From contig CAYFTL010000014.1 of assembly GCA_964346145.1 (NCBI GenBank), positions 1 to 46,401 on the forward strand: a stretch of DNA of 46,401 nt, written 5' to 3'. This document shows, in pieces, positions 1 through 7,681 of this stretch (the first letter of the stretch is position 1; the number at the start of each line of letters is the position of its first letter). A program made the translations under genes and the position numbers. Under the pieces are notes generated by a model. That model did no database searches. It saw nothing but the letters and a program-made list of their open reading frames with translations, and had not been told where the DNA came from. This DNA is from CAYFTL01 sp964346145 (lineage in GTDB: Bacteria; Bacillota; Clostridia; Christensenellales; Aristaeellaceae).

Positions 1-28
1 AAGCATGACAGCGAAGCTTGTCATGCTT
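1..28 (+). terminator. Intrinsic terminator of a gene upstream of the window
   Basis: Perfect 10-bp inverted repeat AAGCATGACA (1-10) / TGTCATGCTT (19-28) with an 8-nt loop, followed by a pyrimidine-rich CTTTCGTTTT run. It probably ends a gene lying before the window. The U-tract is interrupted, so efficiency is uncertain. Confidence 0.5.
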
Positions 29-209
29 CTTTCGTTTTGGGTTTGAAAATCTGTGCAGCTGTGTATAAAAATTGAATAATCGTACGGGATCCATATCATA
101 TTTTTAGGTAAATCTAATTTATTGGGGCGGATAGCTTGCTTCTGGGTTGAGATATGAGCGTAAGTTAACAGAACTGCCAAATTTCCTGAATGGATAAGCG
201 GATAAAGTA

Positions 210-218
210 TGCTATAAT
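210..218 (+). promoter_or_regulatory. Extended -10 promoter of the acylation operon
   Basis: TGC-TATAAT (210-218) is a perfect -10 hexamer with the TGn extension. No good -35 hexamer is seen 16-18 nt upstream, which is typical of extended -10 promoters. Transcription would start near 225, giving a leader of about 75 nt to the first gene. The rest of 29-209 shows no gene. Confidence 0.6.
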
Positions 219-232
219 ATCTAAATGTAATC

Positions 233-262
233 GATTCTAATCAATATCGTAATAGAATATAC
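233..262 (+). promoter_or_regulatory. Putative operator shared with the cell-wall protein operon
   Basis: GATTCT (233-238) is followed directly by AATCAATATCGTAATA (239-254). The same arrangement occurs at 31764-31787 (GATTCT, 2-nt insert, AATCAATGTCGTAATA; 15 of 16 match). Both copies start 13-14 nt downstream of a -10-like hexamer, so both lie at the beginning of the transcript. Here the element also contains the palindrome AATCGATT (229-236) and an inverted repeat ATTCTA / TAGAAT (234-239 / 253-258). The function is inferred only from position and repetition. Confidence 0.4.
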
Positions 263-298
263 ATACAATGTCATAAAAGAGGCGTGGTGTGGAATGCT

Positions 299-1555
299 GT
301 GAAATATTATAAAAGGTTAGTAATGATGATACTGGCCGCGTTTACGGTCGTTAGCATGTTGCTACTACTGTTTAACCTGATGCCTGCCGCGCTAAAATAT
401 ATTAATAAAAAAACAATTACTCCTGCCGCCACAAAGGCTAATATACCGGAAGCTAAGGTGGCAGGGAGCAACATGGGCATAATGGAAAAACTAAACAAAA
501 CGGTTGCTCAACTTACGGCGAAAGCTGAGGAGGAGTTGGGGGGGCGATTTCCTCAGCGCAAGCGTTTGGTGAGCAGCGCATTTTGGTTGGAAAAAAACTT
601 GGCACACAAGCGTATTATCAACAATTATGCTCAAGACAGTATGGGCTGGACCCAGGAGCTAATCAGCCAAGAGAGCGATACGAGCAATATAGCGGCATCT
701 ATCAACGCGCTTTCGGCGTACTGCAATGAGCGCGGAATTAATTTTTTATATATGTTTCCGCCCAATAGGATTATGAACGGCATCAATCAGCTTCCGGAAG
801 GGGTTGTCGACCAAAGCAATGAAATTTTATCCGGGTTAAAATCTCAAATTGACGCGCGCGTGCTGGATCTGGGGTCAGAGCTGGATAGCTATCCATTTCC
901 ACCTGAAGAGCTATTTTATGCTTCGGATCATCATTGGACGATCCCGACAGCGCTTTGGGCGGCGATTGAAACGACCGAATATATGCAAGAGCATATGGGT
1001 TTGGATTTGGCGGAAAACAGCGGATACCTTGACTATCAAAATTATGAACGGCTAAAGTACGAAAAGATTTTTCTAGGGTCTTATGGTCAAAATACGTTGG
1101 CAGAGTTTACTGGGATTGATGATTTTGTGTATATGGAACCCGAAAAGGTGGGCAACTACACCTTGACTCAAGTGGCCGACGGGCAGATACTGGAAATGCG
1201 CACAGACGAATTTGGAGAATCTTTGGTTTACAAAGAAATGATCACCCAAATCAATCCGGAGTACGGTTATGCAACCGAGCCTTACGCTTGTTATTCGGGA
1301 TACGGCAATACGGTAAAGTATATACAAAACCACAACAATCAGAGCGGACAAAAGCTTCTGGTGGTCGGCGCCTCGAATACGCGCTCATATTCTTGCTTTT
1401 TGGCTCCCTTTTTTTCGCAAGTGTGCAATATCGATCCGCGCAAAGGGGAGTCACAACAAAATATATATCAACTTATTGATGAGTTCGACCCTGATTATGT
1501 GATTGTGAGCTTGGGGCGACTTCGCATTATGCGCGGCGTGGATGCTGGATTTTGA
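299..1555 (+). CDS. DHHW / AlgX-AlgJ-like SGNH-hydrolase protein, first tandem copy
   Basis: Membrane-anchored SGNH-fold protein of the DHHW family, which acts with MBOAT O-acyltransferases to move acyl groups onto extracellular polymers. One N-terminal transmembrane segment (about residues 6-28) is followed by an extracytoplasmic domain. The Asp-His pair is in DHHW (codons at 926-937) and the likely nucleophile serine in GAS-N-T (codon 1373), an arrangement like the AlgJ/AlgX active site. GTG 299 is chosen because residues from there (VKYYKR) align with the start of the downstream paralogue (MKAYQR); GTG 284/287 and ATG 323 (after AAAAGG at 311-316) are alternatives. It is the first gene of the acylation operon. 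The polymer it modifies cannot be told from sequence. Confidence 0.85.
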   Translation: MKYYKRLVMMILAAFTVVSMLLLLFNLMPAALKYINKKTITPAATKANIPEAKVAGSNMGIMEKLNKTVAQLTAKAEEELGGRFPQRKRLVSSAFWLEKNLAHKRIINNYAQDSMGWTQELISQESDTSNIAASINALSAYCNERGINFLYMFPPNRIMNGINQLPEGVVDQSNEILSGLKSQIDARVLDLGSELDSYPFPPEELFYASDHHWTIPTALWAAIETTEYMQEHMGLDLAENSGYLDYQNYERLKYEKIFLGSYGQNTLAEFTGIDDFVYMEPEKVGNYTLTQVADGQILEMRTDEFGESLVYKEMITQINPEYGYATEPYACYSGYGNTVKYIQNHNNQSGQKLLVVGASNTRSYSCFLAPFFSQVCNIDPRKGESQQNIYQLIDEFDPDYVIVSLGRLRIMRGVDAGF

Positions 1556-1584
1556 GTTGAGTAGCATTTTGTTATTTGCAAATA

Positions 1585-1650
1585 TTGCTGCGGTTGTTTA
1601 TGCAGCAACCCAGTGTTCGAATGGGATATAAGCTATATTTTTAATATAAT
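1585..1650 (+). other. Intercistronic hairpin and weak internal promoter candidate
   Basis: Inverted repeat TTGCTGC (1585-1591) / GCAGCAA (1602-1608) without a U-tract, followed by a perfect TATAAT at 1645-1650 but no recognisable -35. The hairpin may stabilise or process the mRNA between the paralogues. The promoter is only a candidate. Confidence 0.3.
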
Positions 1651-1671
1651 GGTGAGGGAATAAAAGCGATT

Positions 1672-2934
1672 ATGAAGGCTTATCAGAGAGTTGTTGCCAT
1701 CGGTTTGATGCTTGGAATATTGTGCTGTTCGGGGATGCTTGCCTTAGATATAGCGCCCCAAACGCTAAAATATATTACCAGAACGCAGAAGAGCGAAAGA
1801 GTCGATAAAGAAAACGGTGGGGCATCCGTGGTTCGCTCAGCGAAGGGTCCTCAGTCTTTGAGCGATAGATGGACAAAACTGGTAAAGACCACGACCGAGA
1901 AAGCGGAACGGGCATTGGGCGAAAAATTTCCGGTTCGTTCTAATTTGATCAGCGGCGCATTTTGGGCGGAAAAACATGTGGCTGGCAAGCAAATGATCAA
2001 TAAATATGTAAAGGATAATCGCGGTTGGCTTCAACAACCGATTTATAACGCGCCCGCAAGCGATTTGCCCGCCAATCAGGTAAACCAATTCGTGGAGTTT
2101 TGTGAGGGACTTGGCATTGATTGCTTGTATGTATTGCCACTTAACCGCAATGTAAAGGGAGAGACGCAGCTGCCTTACGGGTTGGAAGACATGAGCAATG
2201 AAATTCTGGATGGATTTGTAGATCAGGTCGACCTTCCGATGTTGGACTTGCGAGAAAAACAGGGCGAGTTCCCGATGGGAATAGACCAAATGTTTTACAA
2301 AACGGATGCGCACTGGACCATACCGGCCTCCTTGTGGGCAGCCCTTCAAACGGTGGCCAAGATGAATGCCGATATGGGACTGGATATTTCGGGCAACGAA
2401 GCTTACATGGATTATGAAAACTACACCTATCAGAGGTATGAGGATCACTTTTTAGGAGGCTATGGCAGGCAAACCTATGAGGATTTTTCAGGTGTAGATG
2501 ATTTTGTGTCTGTGATGCCCAAAGAAAAGGGAAACTATTTTCTGACACAGATTCTGGATGGGGAAATACTGCACACCCGATCGGGCAGCTTTGAGCAGGC
2601 GCTGGTATATGATGAAATGATCACGGAAGTAGATCTGGATTTTGGTTATGCGATCAAGTGTTACACCAGTTACTTGGGTTATGGAAACACGGTAAAGAGC
2701 ATTCGAAATTTGGACAACAAGGAAGGCAAAAAACTATTGGTGCTGGGTGCTTCTTTCACGCGTCCATACTCGTGCTTTCTGGCACCGTTTTTCTTGGAAG
2801 TGCACAATATTGACATTGGCAACGAGGAAGTTTCCGTGAATATATATGATTATGTTAAAGAGTATCAACCGGATTATGTCATTATCAGCGTTGGCCGCAG
2901 AAAGGTCATGGAGGGCTCAGATACAGGGTTCTAG
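1672..2934 (+). CDS. DHHW / AlgX-AlgJ-like SGNH-hydrolase protein, second tandem copy
   Basis: Paralogue of the preceding gene over its whole length (420 aa), with the same N-terminal transmembrane anchor and extracytoplasmic SGNH domain. The motif is D-A-H-W (D212, H214) instead of DHHW, and the serine motif is GAS-F-T (S361). Both keep the putative catalytic Ser, His and Asp, so both copies may be active. ATG 1672 has GAGGGA (1654-1659) upstream at a rather long spacing. The two proteins share long matching blocks (for example CFLAPFF and YGNTVK), which points to local duplication. They may act on different acceptor sites or as a heteromeric pair. Not a DltD by motif. Confidence 0.85.
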   Translation: MKAYQRVVAIGLMLGILCCSGMLALDIAPQTLKYITRTQKSERVDKENGGASVVRSAKGPQSLSDRWTKLVKTTTEKAERALGEKFPVRSNLISGAFWAEKHVAGKQMINKYVKDNRGWLQQPIYNAPASDLPANQVNQFVEFCEGLGIDCLYVLPLNRNVKGETQLPYGLEDMSNEILDGFVDQVDLPMLDLREKQGEFPMGIDQMFYKTDAHWTIPASLWAALQTVAKMNADMGLDISGNEAYMDYENYTYQRYEDHFLGGYGRQTYEDFSGVDDFVSVMPKEKGNYFLTQILDGEILHTRSGSFEQALVYDEMITEVDLDFGYAIKCYTSYLGYGNTVKSIRNLDNKEGKKLLVLGASFTRPYSCFLAPFFLEVHNIDIGNEEVSVNIYDYVKEYQPDYVIISVGRRKVMEGSDTGF

Positions 2935-2982
2935 GGTGGCATAAAAGGTTAGCCAACTCTCTGAATAAATGAAGGAGCATAT

Positions 2983-4455
2983 ATGAATTTTACTTCGCTT
3001 GCGTTTTTGTTTTTGTTTTTGCCGATTACAGCGATCGTATATTATATTATCCCCAAACAAAAGACGGGGTTGCGCAACACTTGGTTGTTGCTTACAAGCT
3101 TGGGCTTTTACGCTTGGGGAGAGCCGGTGTATGTATTGTTGCTGCTGGCATCCATTGTGGTCAATTATTTCATGGGTCTGTGGATAGAAAAATATGCGGG
3201 CAGCAAGAAAGGGAAAGGGCTGGTCGCTCTAGGTGTAGCCCTGAATGTGGTAACGTTATGCATATTCAAATATGGGCAGGCGATATTGAGCGGCATAGGC
3301 TATGTGATTCGGCACGACTTTTCTTCCCTAAACATTGTTTTGCCTTTGGGGATATCGTATTATACCTTCCAGGCGATATCTTATCTGGTTGATATTTACA
3401 GGCGCAAAGCGCCCGCTCAGCGCAATGTTTTGGGCACCGGGTTGTACTTGGCGCTGTTTATAAAATTGGTGCAAGGGCCTTTGGTAAAGTATCATGAGTT
3501 TGAGCGCCAGATGCATGACCGGGTACATTCGATTGATCGATTTTCCCAGGGCGTTTGTCGATTTGCGGTAGGGGCAGCCAAGAAGACGATATTGGCCAGT
3601 GCCCTGTCTACCTTGGTGAGTGAGGCGTTTGGAGCTGCTCCGGGAGAACTGTCTGTGGTATTAGCTTGGGCGGGAGCATTTGGATATTTGCTTCAAATAT
3701 ATTTTGACTTTTCCGGCTACACCGACATGGCCATAGGTTTGGGACTGATGTTTGGGTTTGATGTTCCGGAGAACTTTAATTATCCTTATATTGCCAAAAG
3801 CGTAGGCGAATACTGGCGCCGCTGGCACATGACGCTGGGCGCCTGGTTTCGGGACTATGTATATTACCCATTGACCCTTGGCCCTGCAATAAAAATGCGC
3901 AAGGTTTTCACAAACAAGTTTTCGCGCAAGGCCGGCATGGTGGCCCAGAATGTATTTACTTTGTTGATTATTTGGTCATTGACCGGGATTTGGCATGGGA
4001 ATACCGTCAACTATTTGTTGTGGGGGCTAATCAATTTCGCATTCATCCTTTGGGAGACGTTGCGTAAACCTATTGAAGAGAATGCGAAACACAAGGCTCT
4101 GGGCTGGGCATACACTTTTTTGGTGGCGCTGCTCACCAAGCCGCTGGTGGTGGCGAGTAGTTTGCCTACAGCCATCAACTATTACGCAGCCATGTTTGGG
4201 TTGATGGGGAATGCCCTTGTGGATGCCGGCACCTTGTTCTGGCTGCGGGAAAGTGCGCTATACTTGGCCGTTGGTACCTTGTTCGCATTCCCGACTTTCA
4301 AGCGGCTACAAAGTAGGCTGGAGAACAATCGAAAGCCTTGGGCCCGTAACGCTTACGGCGTAGGCTATATGGTGACAATTGCTATGCTCATGATTATTAG
4401 CGTAGCGCTGGTGTTGAGCAGTGGATACAGTCCGTTTATTTATCAGAATTTTTAA
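2983..4455 (+). CDS. MBOAT-family membrane O-acyltransferase (AlgI/DltB-like)
   Basis: Polytopic membrane protein of 490 aa that transfers an acyl group from a cytoplasmic donor across the membrane to an extracellular acceptor. Hallmarks are the NYPYIAKSV-EYWRRWHMTLG block with H282 and the second conserved histidine H338 in LTGIWHG. The length and the N-terminal YYIIPK / AWGEPVY region fit the AlgI/PatA/DltB branch. AAGGAG (2971-2976) sits 6 nt before ATG. It lies between the DHHW pair and the acyl carrier protein. The immediate donor is therefore probably the acyl-carrier thioester rather than acetyl-CoA (inference from the neighbours). Confidence 0.92.
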   Translation: MNFTSLAFLFLFLPITAIVYYIIPKQKTGLRNTWLLLTSLGFYAWGEPVYVLLLLASIVVNYFMGLWIEKYAGSKKGKGLVALGVALNVVTLCIFKYGQAILSGIGYVIRHDFSSLNIVLPLGISYYTFQAISYLVDIYRRKAPAQRNVLGTGLYLALFIKLVQGPLVKYHEFERQMHDRVHSIDRFSQGVCRFAVGAAKKTILASALSTLVSEAFGAAPGELSVVLAWAGAFGYLLQIYFDFSGYTDMAIGLGLMFGFDVPENFNYPYIAKSVGEYWRRWHMTLGAWFRDYVYYPLTLGPAIKMRKVFTNKFSRKAGMVAQNVFTLLIIWSLTGIWHGNTVNYLLWGLINFAFILWETLRKPIEENAKHKALGWAYTFLVALLTKPLVVASSLPTAINYYAAMFGLMGNALVDAGTLFWLRESALYLAVGTLFAFPTFKRLQSRLENNRKPWARNAYGVGYMVTIAMLMIISVALVLSSGYSPFIYQNF

Positions 4456-4467
4456 GGAGAATGATTT

Positions 4468-4692
4468 ATGAAAGATCAAATCAAACAAATTGTTTCGGAC
4501 ATAGTGCCGGGTGTAGAATTGGAAGGCGCAATCGATTTGGCGGATAGCGGCCAGATCGATTCGATAGCAGTTGTGAATATTATTGCCGAATTGTCGATGG
4601 AGTTTGGCATACAGGTTCCCTTTGAAGAAATTACAAACGAAAATTTTAATTCTATAGACAATATTGCGGCGCTGGTAGAAAAGCTGCAATAG
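4468..4692 (+). CDS. Acyl carrier protein (DltC-like, 74 aa)
   Basis: Small acidic carrier protein of phosphopantetheine type. The prosthetic-group serine is S32 in the motif GQIDSIAVV, embedded in the usual L-x-DSG-x-IDS context. It would hold the activated acyl group as a thioester for the MBOAT enzyme. AAGGAGA precedes ATG 4468. It lies 12 nt after the MBOAT gene and 5 nt before the ligase gene, so the three are clearly co-translated. Being alone with a ligase and MBOAT rather than with fatty-acid or polyketide genes argues for a dedicated carrier, as DltC is for D-alanine. The cargo is not readable from the sequence. Confidence 0.88.
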   Translation: MKDQIKQIVSDIVPGVELEGAIDLADSGQIDSIAVVNIIAELSMEFGIQVPFEEITNENFNSIDNIAALVEKLQ

Positions 4693-4697
4693 GAGAG

Positions 4698-6143
4698 ATG
4701 GACAAGATGCAGCAACAATACGGTTATTCTTCTATATTGGAAGCGATTCGCGATCACGCCGATCATTCCCCGGCTGTGGTTTGTTTGCGTGAGCCGGGGC
4801 AAGAGATTACTTATCTGCAATACTGGAATGATATTGTGTATACATGTAAAAAGCTCGAACAACACGGGCTTAAAAAGGGGGATGCGGTAGCGATTCGCAC
4901 CACCCAAAGCATTGCCTATTTGACGGTTTTGCACGCAGTGCAGTTGGCGGGAGGGATTCCCGTTCCCCTCGAAAAAAATTGTGGGGAGCAGCGGGTGGAG
5001 GAGATTGCTCAGAAGACTCGGGCTATTATGGTCCTTTCCGGGGAAGATCGGGCCAAAGCGCCCGAGGAAGCGCAGCGCTGTACTCACGAGGCTCCGTTGC
5101 CCGGCGGGCAGGACACATCGTTGATTCTGTTCACCACTGGAACGACTGGTAGCTCCAAGGGGATACAGCTGTGCCATGCTGCAGATGTGGCGGTGGCCGA
5201 AAACGTCCAGTATGGCGTTGAAATGAAGCCGACCAACGTGGAGGTACTGCCGATGCCGCTGAATCATTCCTATGCGCTTCGGCGTTACTTTTCCAGCATG
5301 CTTAACGGGAGCTGTTGTATACTGCTGGATGGCATGATGAATATACGGGTGTTCTTTGATATGCTAAAAAACTTTAGAGCCACGTCGATTGCGATGGCGC
5401 CTTCGGCTCTTTCCATCATGTTGAAGCTGTCGCAAAACGAGATTGCGAAATATGCGGATCAGATTGATTATATGCAATTCGGTTCGGCGCCGTTGCCCGA
5501 GACCGACAAGGCAAAAATACTAGAACTGTTGCCCGGCAGCCGCCTGTATAATTTGTATGGATCGACCGAGGCTGGCTGTGCCTGTATTTTGGATTTTAAC
5601 AGCGAGGCCGACCGCCCTTACAGCATCGGCTGGCCCACCAAGAATTCGCGTGTTGCGGTGGTGGATGAAGAGGGTCATGAAATTCAGTCTTCTGAAAGGA
5701 AAACCGGATTTTTGATCTGGGGTGGTGGTATGCTGATGGATGGATATTATGCCGATCCGGATTTGACCGCGCAAACCATGCGTAACGGCTATATACATAC
5801 GCGGGATATCGGCTATGTAGACGACGCCGGGCGCGTTTATATGCTTGGCCGTGCGGACGATGTGATCAACGTCGGGGGGATGAAGGTATCTCCCAGCGAA
5901 GTGGAAAACGTGGTGGAAAGCTATCCCGGCATCTTAGAGTGCGCTTGTGCGCCTAGGCAAGATCAGGCGGTGGGCACACACACTGTGCTTTATTATGTGG
6001 CTGATGAGGCAGTCGATACTCAAAATTTACGCACCTACATGGCGCAGCGTTTAGAACCTTACAAATTACCGCGTTGGATTGAGCAGATAGAGGCATTGCC
6101 CCGTACGTATAACGGAAAGCTCGATAGAAAGCAATTGATTTGA
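4698..6143 (+). CDS. AMP-dependent acyl ligase loading the carrier protein
   Basis: Adenylate-forming enzyme of 481 aa: carboxylate + ATP gives acyl-AMP, then transfer to the carrier thiol. Visible core motifs are the P-loop LILFTTGTTGSSKG (about residues 144-158), NLYGSTEAG, GRADDVINVGG and the C-terminal catalytic lysine region NGKLDRKQL. The GRADDVINVGGMKVSP form is that of acyl-CoA/acyl-ACP ligases and differs from the usual DltA motif, so a plain carboxylic acid is a likelier substrate than D-alanine (inference). ATG 4698 has AGGAG only 2 nt upstream; ATG 4707, 11 nt after it, is an alternative. It completes the loading arm of the acylation system. Confidence 0.88.
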   Translation: MDKMQQQYGYSSILEAIRDHADHSPAVVCLREPGQEITYLQYWNDIVYTCKKLEQHGLKKGDAVAIRTTQSIAYLTVLHAVQLAGGIPVPLEKNCGEQRVEEIAQKTRAIMVLSGEDRAKAPEEAQRCTHEAPLPGGQDTSLILFTTGTTGSSKGIQLCHAADVAVAENVQYGVEMKPTNVEVLPMPLNHSYALRRYFSSMLNGSCCILLDGMMNIRVFFDMLKNFRATSIAMAPSALSIMLKLSQNEIAKYADQIDYMQFGSAPLPETDKAKILELLPGSRLYNLYGSTEAGCACILDFNSEADRPYSIGWPTKNSRVAVVDEEGHEIQSSERKTGFLIWGGGMLMDGYYADPDLTAQTMRNGYIHTRDIGYVDDAGRVYMLGRADDVINVGGMKVSPSEVENVVESYPGILECACAPRQDQAVGTHTVLYYVADEAVDTQNLRTYMAQRLEPYKLPRWIEQIEALPRTYNGKLDRKQLI

Positions 6144-6155
6144 CAATCTGAAAAC

Positions 6156-6187
6156 TTTGGTAGTCAACGGTATAAGGAAATACCAAA
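6156..6187 (+). other. Intercistronic hairpin before the symporter gene
   Basis: Inverted repeat TTTGGTA (6156-6162) / TACCAAA (6181-6187) in the 63-nt gap after the ligase gene. There is no U-tract, so it is not a terminator. It could partly uncouple the symporter from the upstream genes. Confidence 0.35.
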
Positions 6188-6206
6188 ATTGAAAGAAGGA
6201 AAGCGA

Positions 6207-7628
6207 TTGAAGACAAAAAACAAGCTGATTCACTTGCTGGTAGGGCCGGTGCTATTTTTTGCGAGCATATTTTTCTTGCCAGCATCGGTATTCTTAAGCT
6301 TGCAAGCCCGGGCAGCTGTGGGAAGCCTGCTGTGGATGGCTTATTCGTGGATTACCGGTCCGGTGGATTATGCCGTAACCGCTTTGTTGCCGATCGGTAT
6401 TAACGCGGTTGTACAGATTGCGCCTATGGAGGGAATCATCAGCCAATATGCGAGCGAGACAATTCTGTTGCTGTTGGGTGCTTCCATACTGACGGCTTCC
6501 TGGGAAAAAACAGGGCTGGACAAGCGCATATCCACAATATTCTTGCGCTGGGTGGGCATATCTCTTACAACTCAGGTGATATTTTGGTTTTTATTGTCTG
6601 CTGCATTGTCGGCGCTGTTGCCCAATGCGGTGGTTGCGGCCACTTTGGTGCCGATTGCGGTGTCCATGTTGAAGCATGCCGGTCAGGAGGATGTGAAAAA
6701 CAGCCCGTCGGCCTCGTTGATTTTGCTCACCATCGTGTGGGGCGCCGGATTGGGCGGGTTGGCTACGCCGCTGGGTGGTGCTATGAACCTGGTGGTGGTC
6801 CAGTATCTGGAAAAAGTTACCGGGCAAGAGTTTATGTATGTGGATTGGGTAGTGCGCTTTGCGCCGATCATGCTGGTATTGGTGGTAAGCAATTTGGCGT
6901 TCTTGATGCTTATTAAGCCAAAGGATTCAGACTTGCCGGGTTCTAAAGAGTATTTTAAAGAACTTCAAAAAAAGTTGGGTAAAATGTCTGCCGAGGAAGT
7001 CATCAGCCTAGCGTTGTTTGCTCTGGCCAGCTTGTTAGCTTTTTCCCGGCAGCTGTATGCTGAGTGGTTGCCCGGGCTTAAACCGGCCTATGTGTTTATC
7101 ATCTGCGGGATTTTGAGCTTTGTTCCCGGGGTAGTCAAAGGACAGCCGATGCTGAACTGGTCCGAAGCGCAACGCAAGGTTGAATGGGGACTGATTTATA
7201 TGTTTGCCGGGGGCTTGGCAATCGGCGAATTGATCACCGGTAGCGGTGTCGATGCCATCCTTGGTTCTCTGCTTCAAAACAGTGGGGTGTCGGGCACGTT
7301 TCCGTTGGTTTTGATAATTATTGCGCTTACGTTGATCCTGTCGGATATTAGCAGCAATACGGCGACGGCGGCCATTACTCTGCCCATCGTCGTCAGTTTG
7401 ACGACTGCGCTAAACTTAAATCCTATTCCCTACATCTATGCGGCTACGGTGGGCATCAACATTTCTTATTCGTTGCCCACATCAATCCGCGCAATTCCCG
7501 TGGGTTACGGCTTGGAACCGAAGTACATGTTTAAGCGGGGTGTGGTGCTGTCTTTCTTTGTGATCCTCATTATGAGTATTATGTGTTGGCTGTTGGTCGA
7601 ATATTGGCCTGCATTTAGCATAGCCTAG
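6207..7628 (+). CDS. DASS/SLC13-family anion:sodium symporter
   Basis: Polytopic transporter of 473 aa related to di- and tricarboxylate/Na+ symporters. The second hairpin motif ISSNTATAAI and the glycine-rich GLGGLATPLGG preceding it are clear. The first motif reads LPNAVVAATL instead of the classical SNT. TTG 6207 is preferred because AGAAGGA (6194-6200) sits exactly 6 nt upstream, whereas the longer TTG 6189 has no binding site. It is the last gene before a strong terminator and on the same strand as the acylation genes, so it may be the operon's final gene. It could import the acid that the ligase activates (speculative). Confidence 0.82.
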   Translation: MKTKNKLIHLLVGPVLFFASIFFLPASVFLSLQARAAVGSLLWMAYSWITGPVDYAVTALLPIGINAVVQIAPMEGIISQYASETILLLLGASILTASWEKTGLDKRISTIFLRWVGISLTTQVIFWFLLSAALSALLPNAVVAATLVPIAVSMLKHAGQEDVKNSPSASLILLTIVWGAGLGGLATPLGGAMNLVVVQYLEKVTGQEFMYVDWVVRFAPIMLVLVVSNLAFLMLIKPKDSDLPGSKEYFKELQKKLGKMSAEEVISLALFALASLLAFSRQLYAEWLPGLKPAYVFIICGILSFVPGVVKGQPMLNWSEAQRKVEWGLIYMFAGGLAIGELITGSGVDAILGSLLQNSGVSGTFPLVLIIIALTLILSDISSNTATAAITLPIVVSLTTALNLNPIPYIYAATVGINISYSLPTSIRAIPVGYGLEPKYMFKRGVVLSFFVILIMSIMCWLLVEYWPAFSIA

Positions 7629-7630
7629 AA

Positions 7631-7673
7631 CTAAAAAAGCTGGAATGAGCACTGATCATTCCAGCTTTTTTAG
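7631..7673. terminator. Bidirectional terminator between symporter and trpB2
   Basis: Perfect 18-bp inverted repeat: CTAAAAAAGCTGGAATGA at 7631-7648, its complement at 7656-7673, 7-nt loop. A-run and T-run at the ends give U-tracts in both directions, serving the convergent genes on either side. Confidence 0.92.
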
Positions 7674-7681
7674 TGAGTTTA

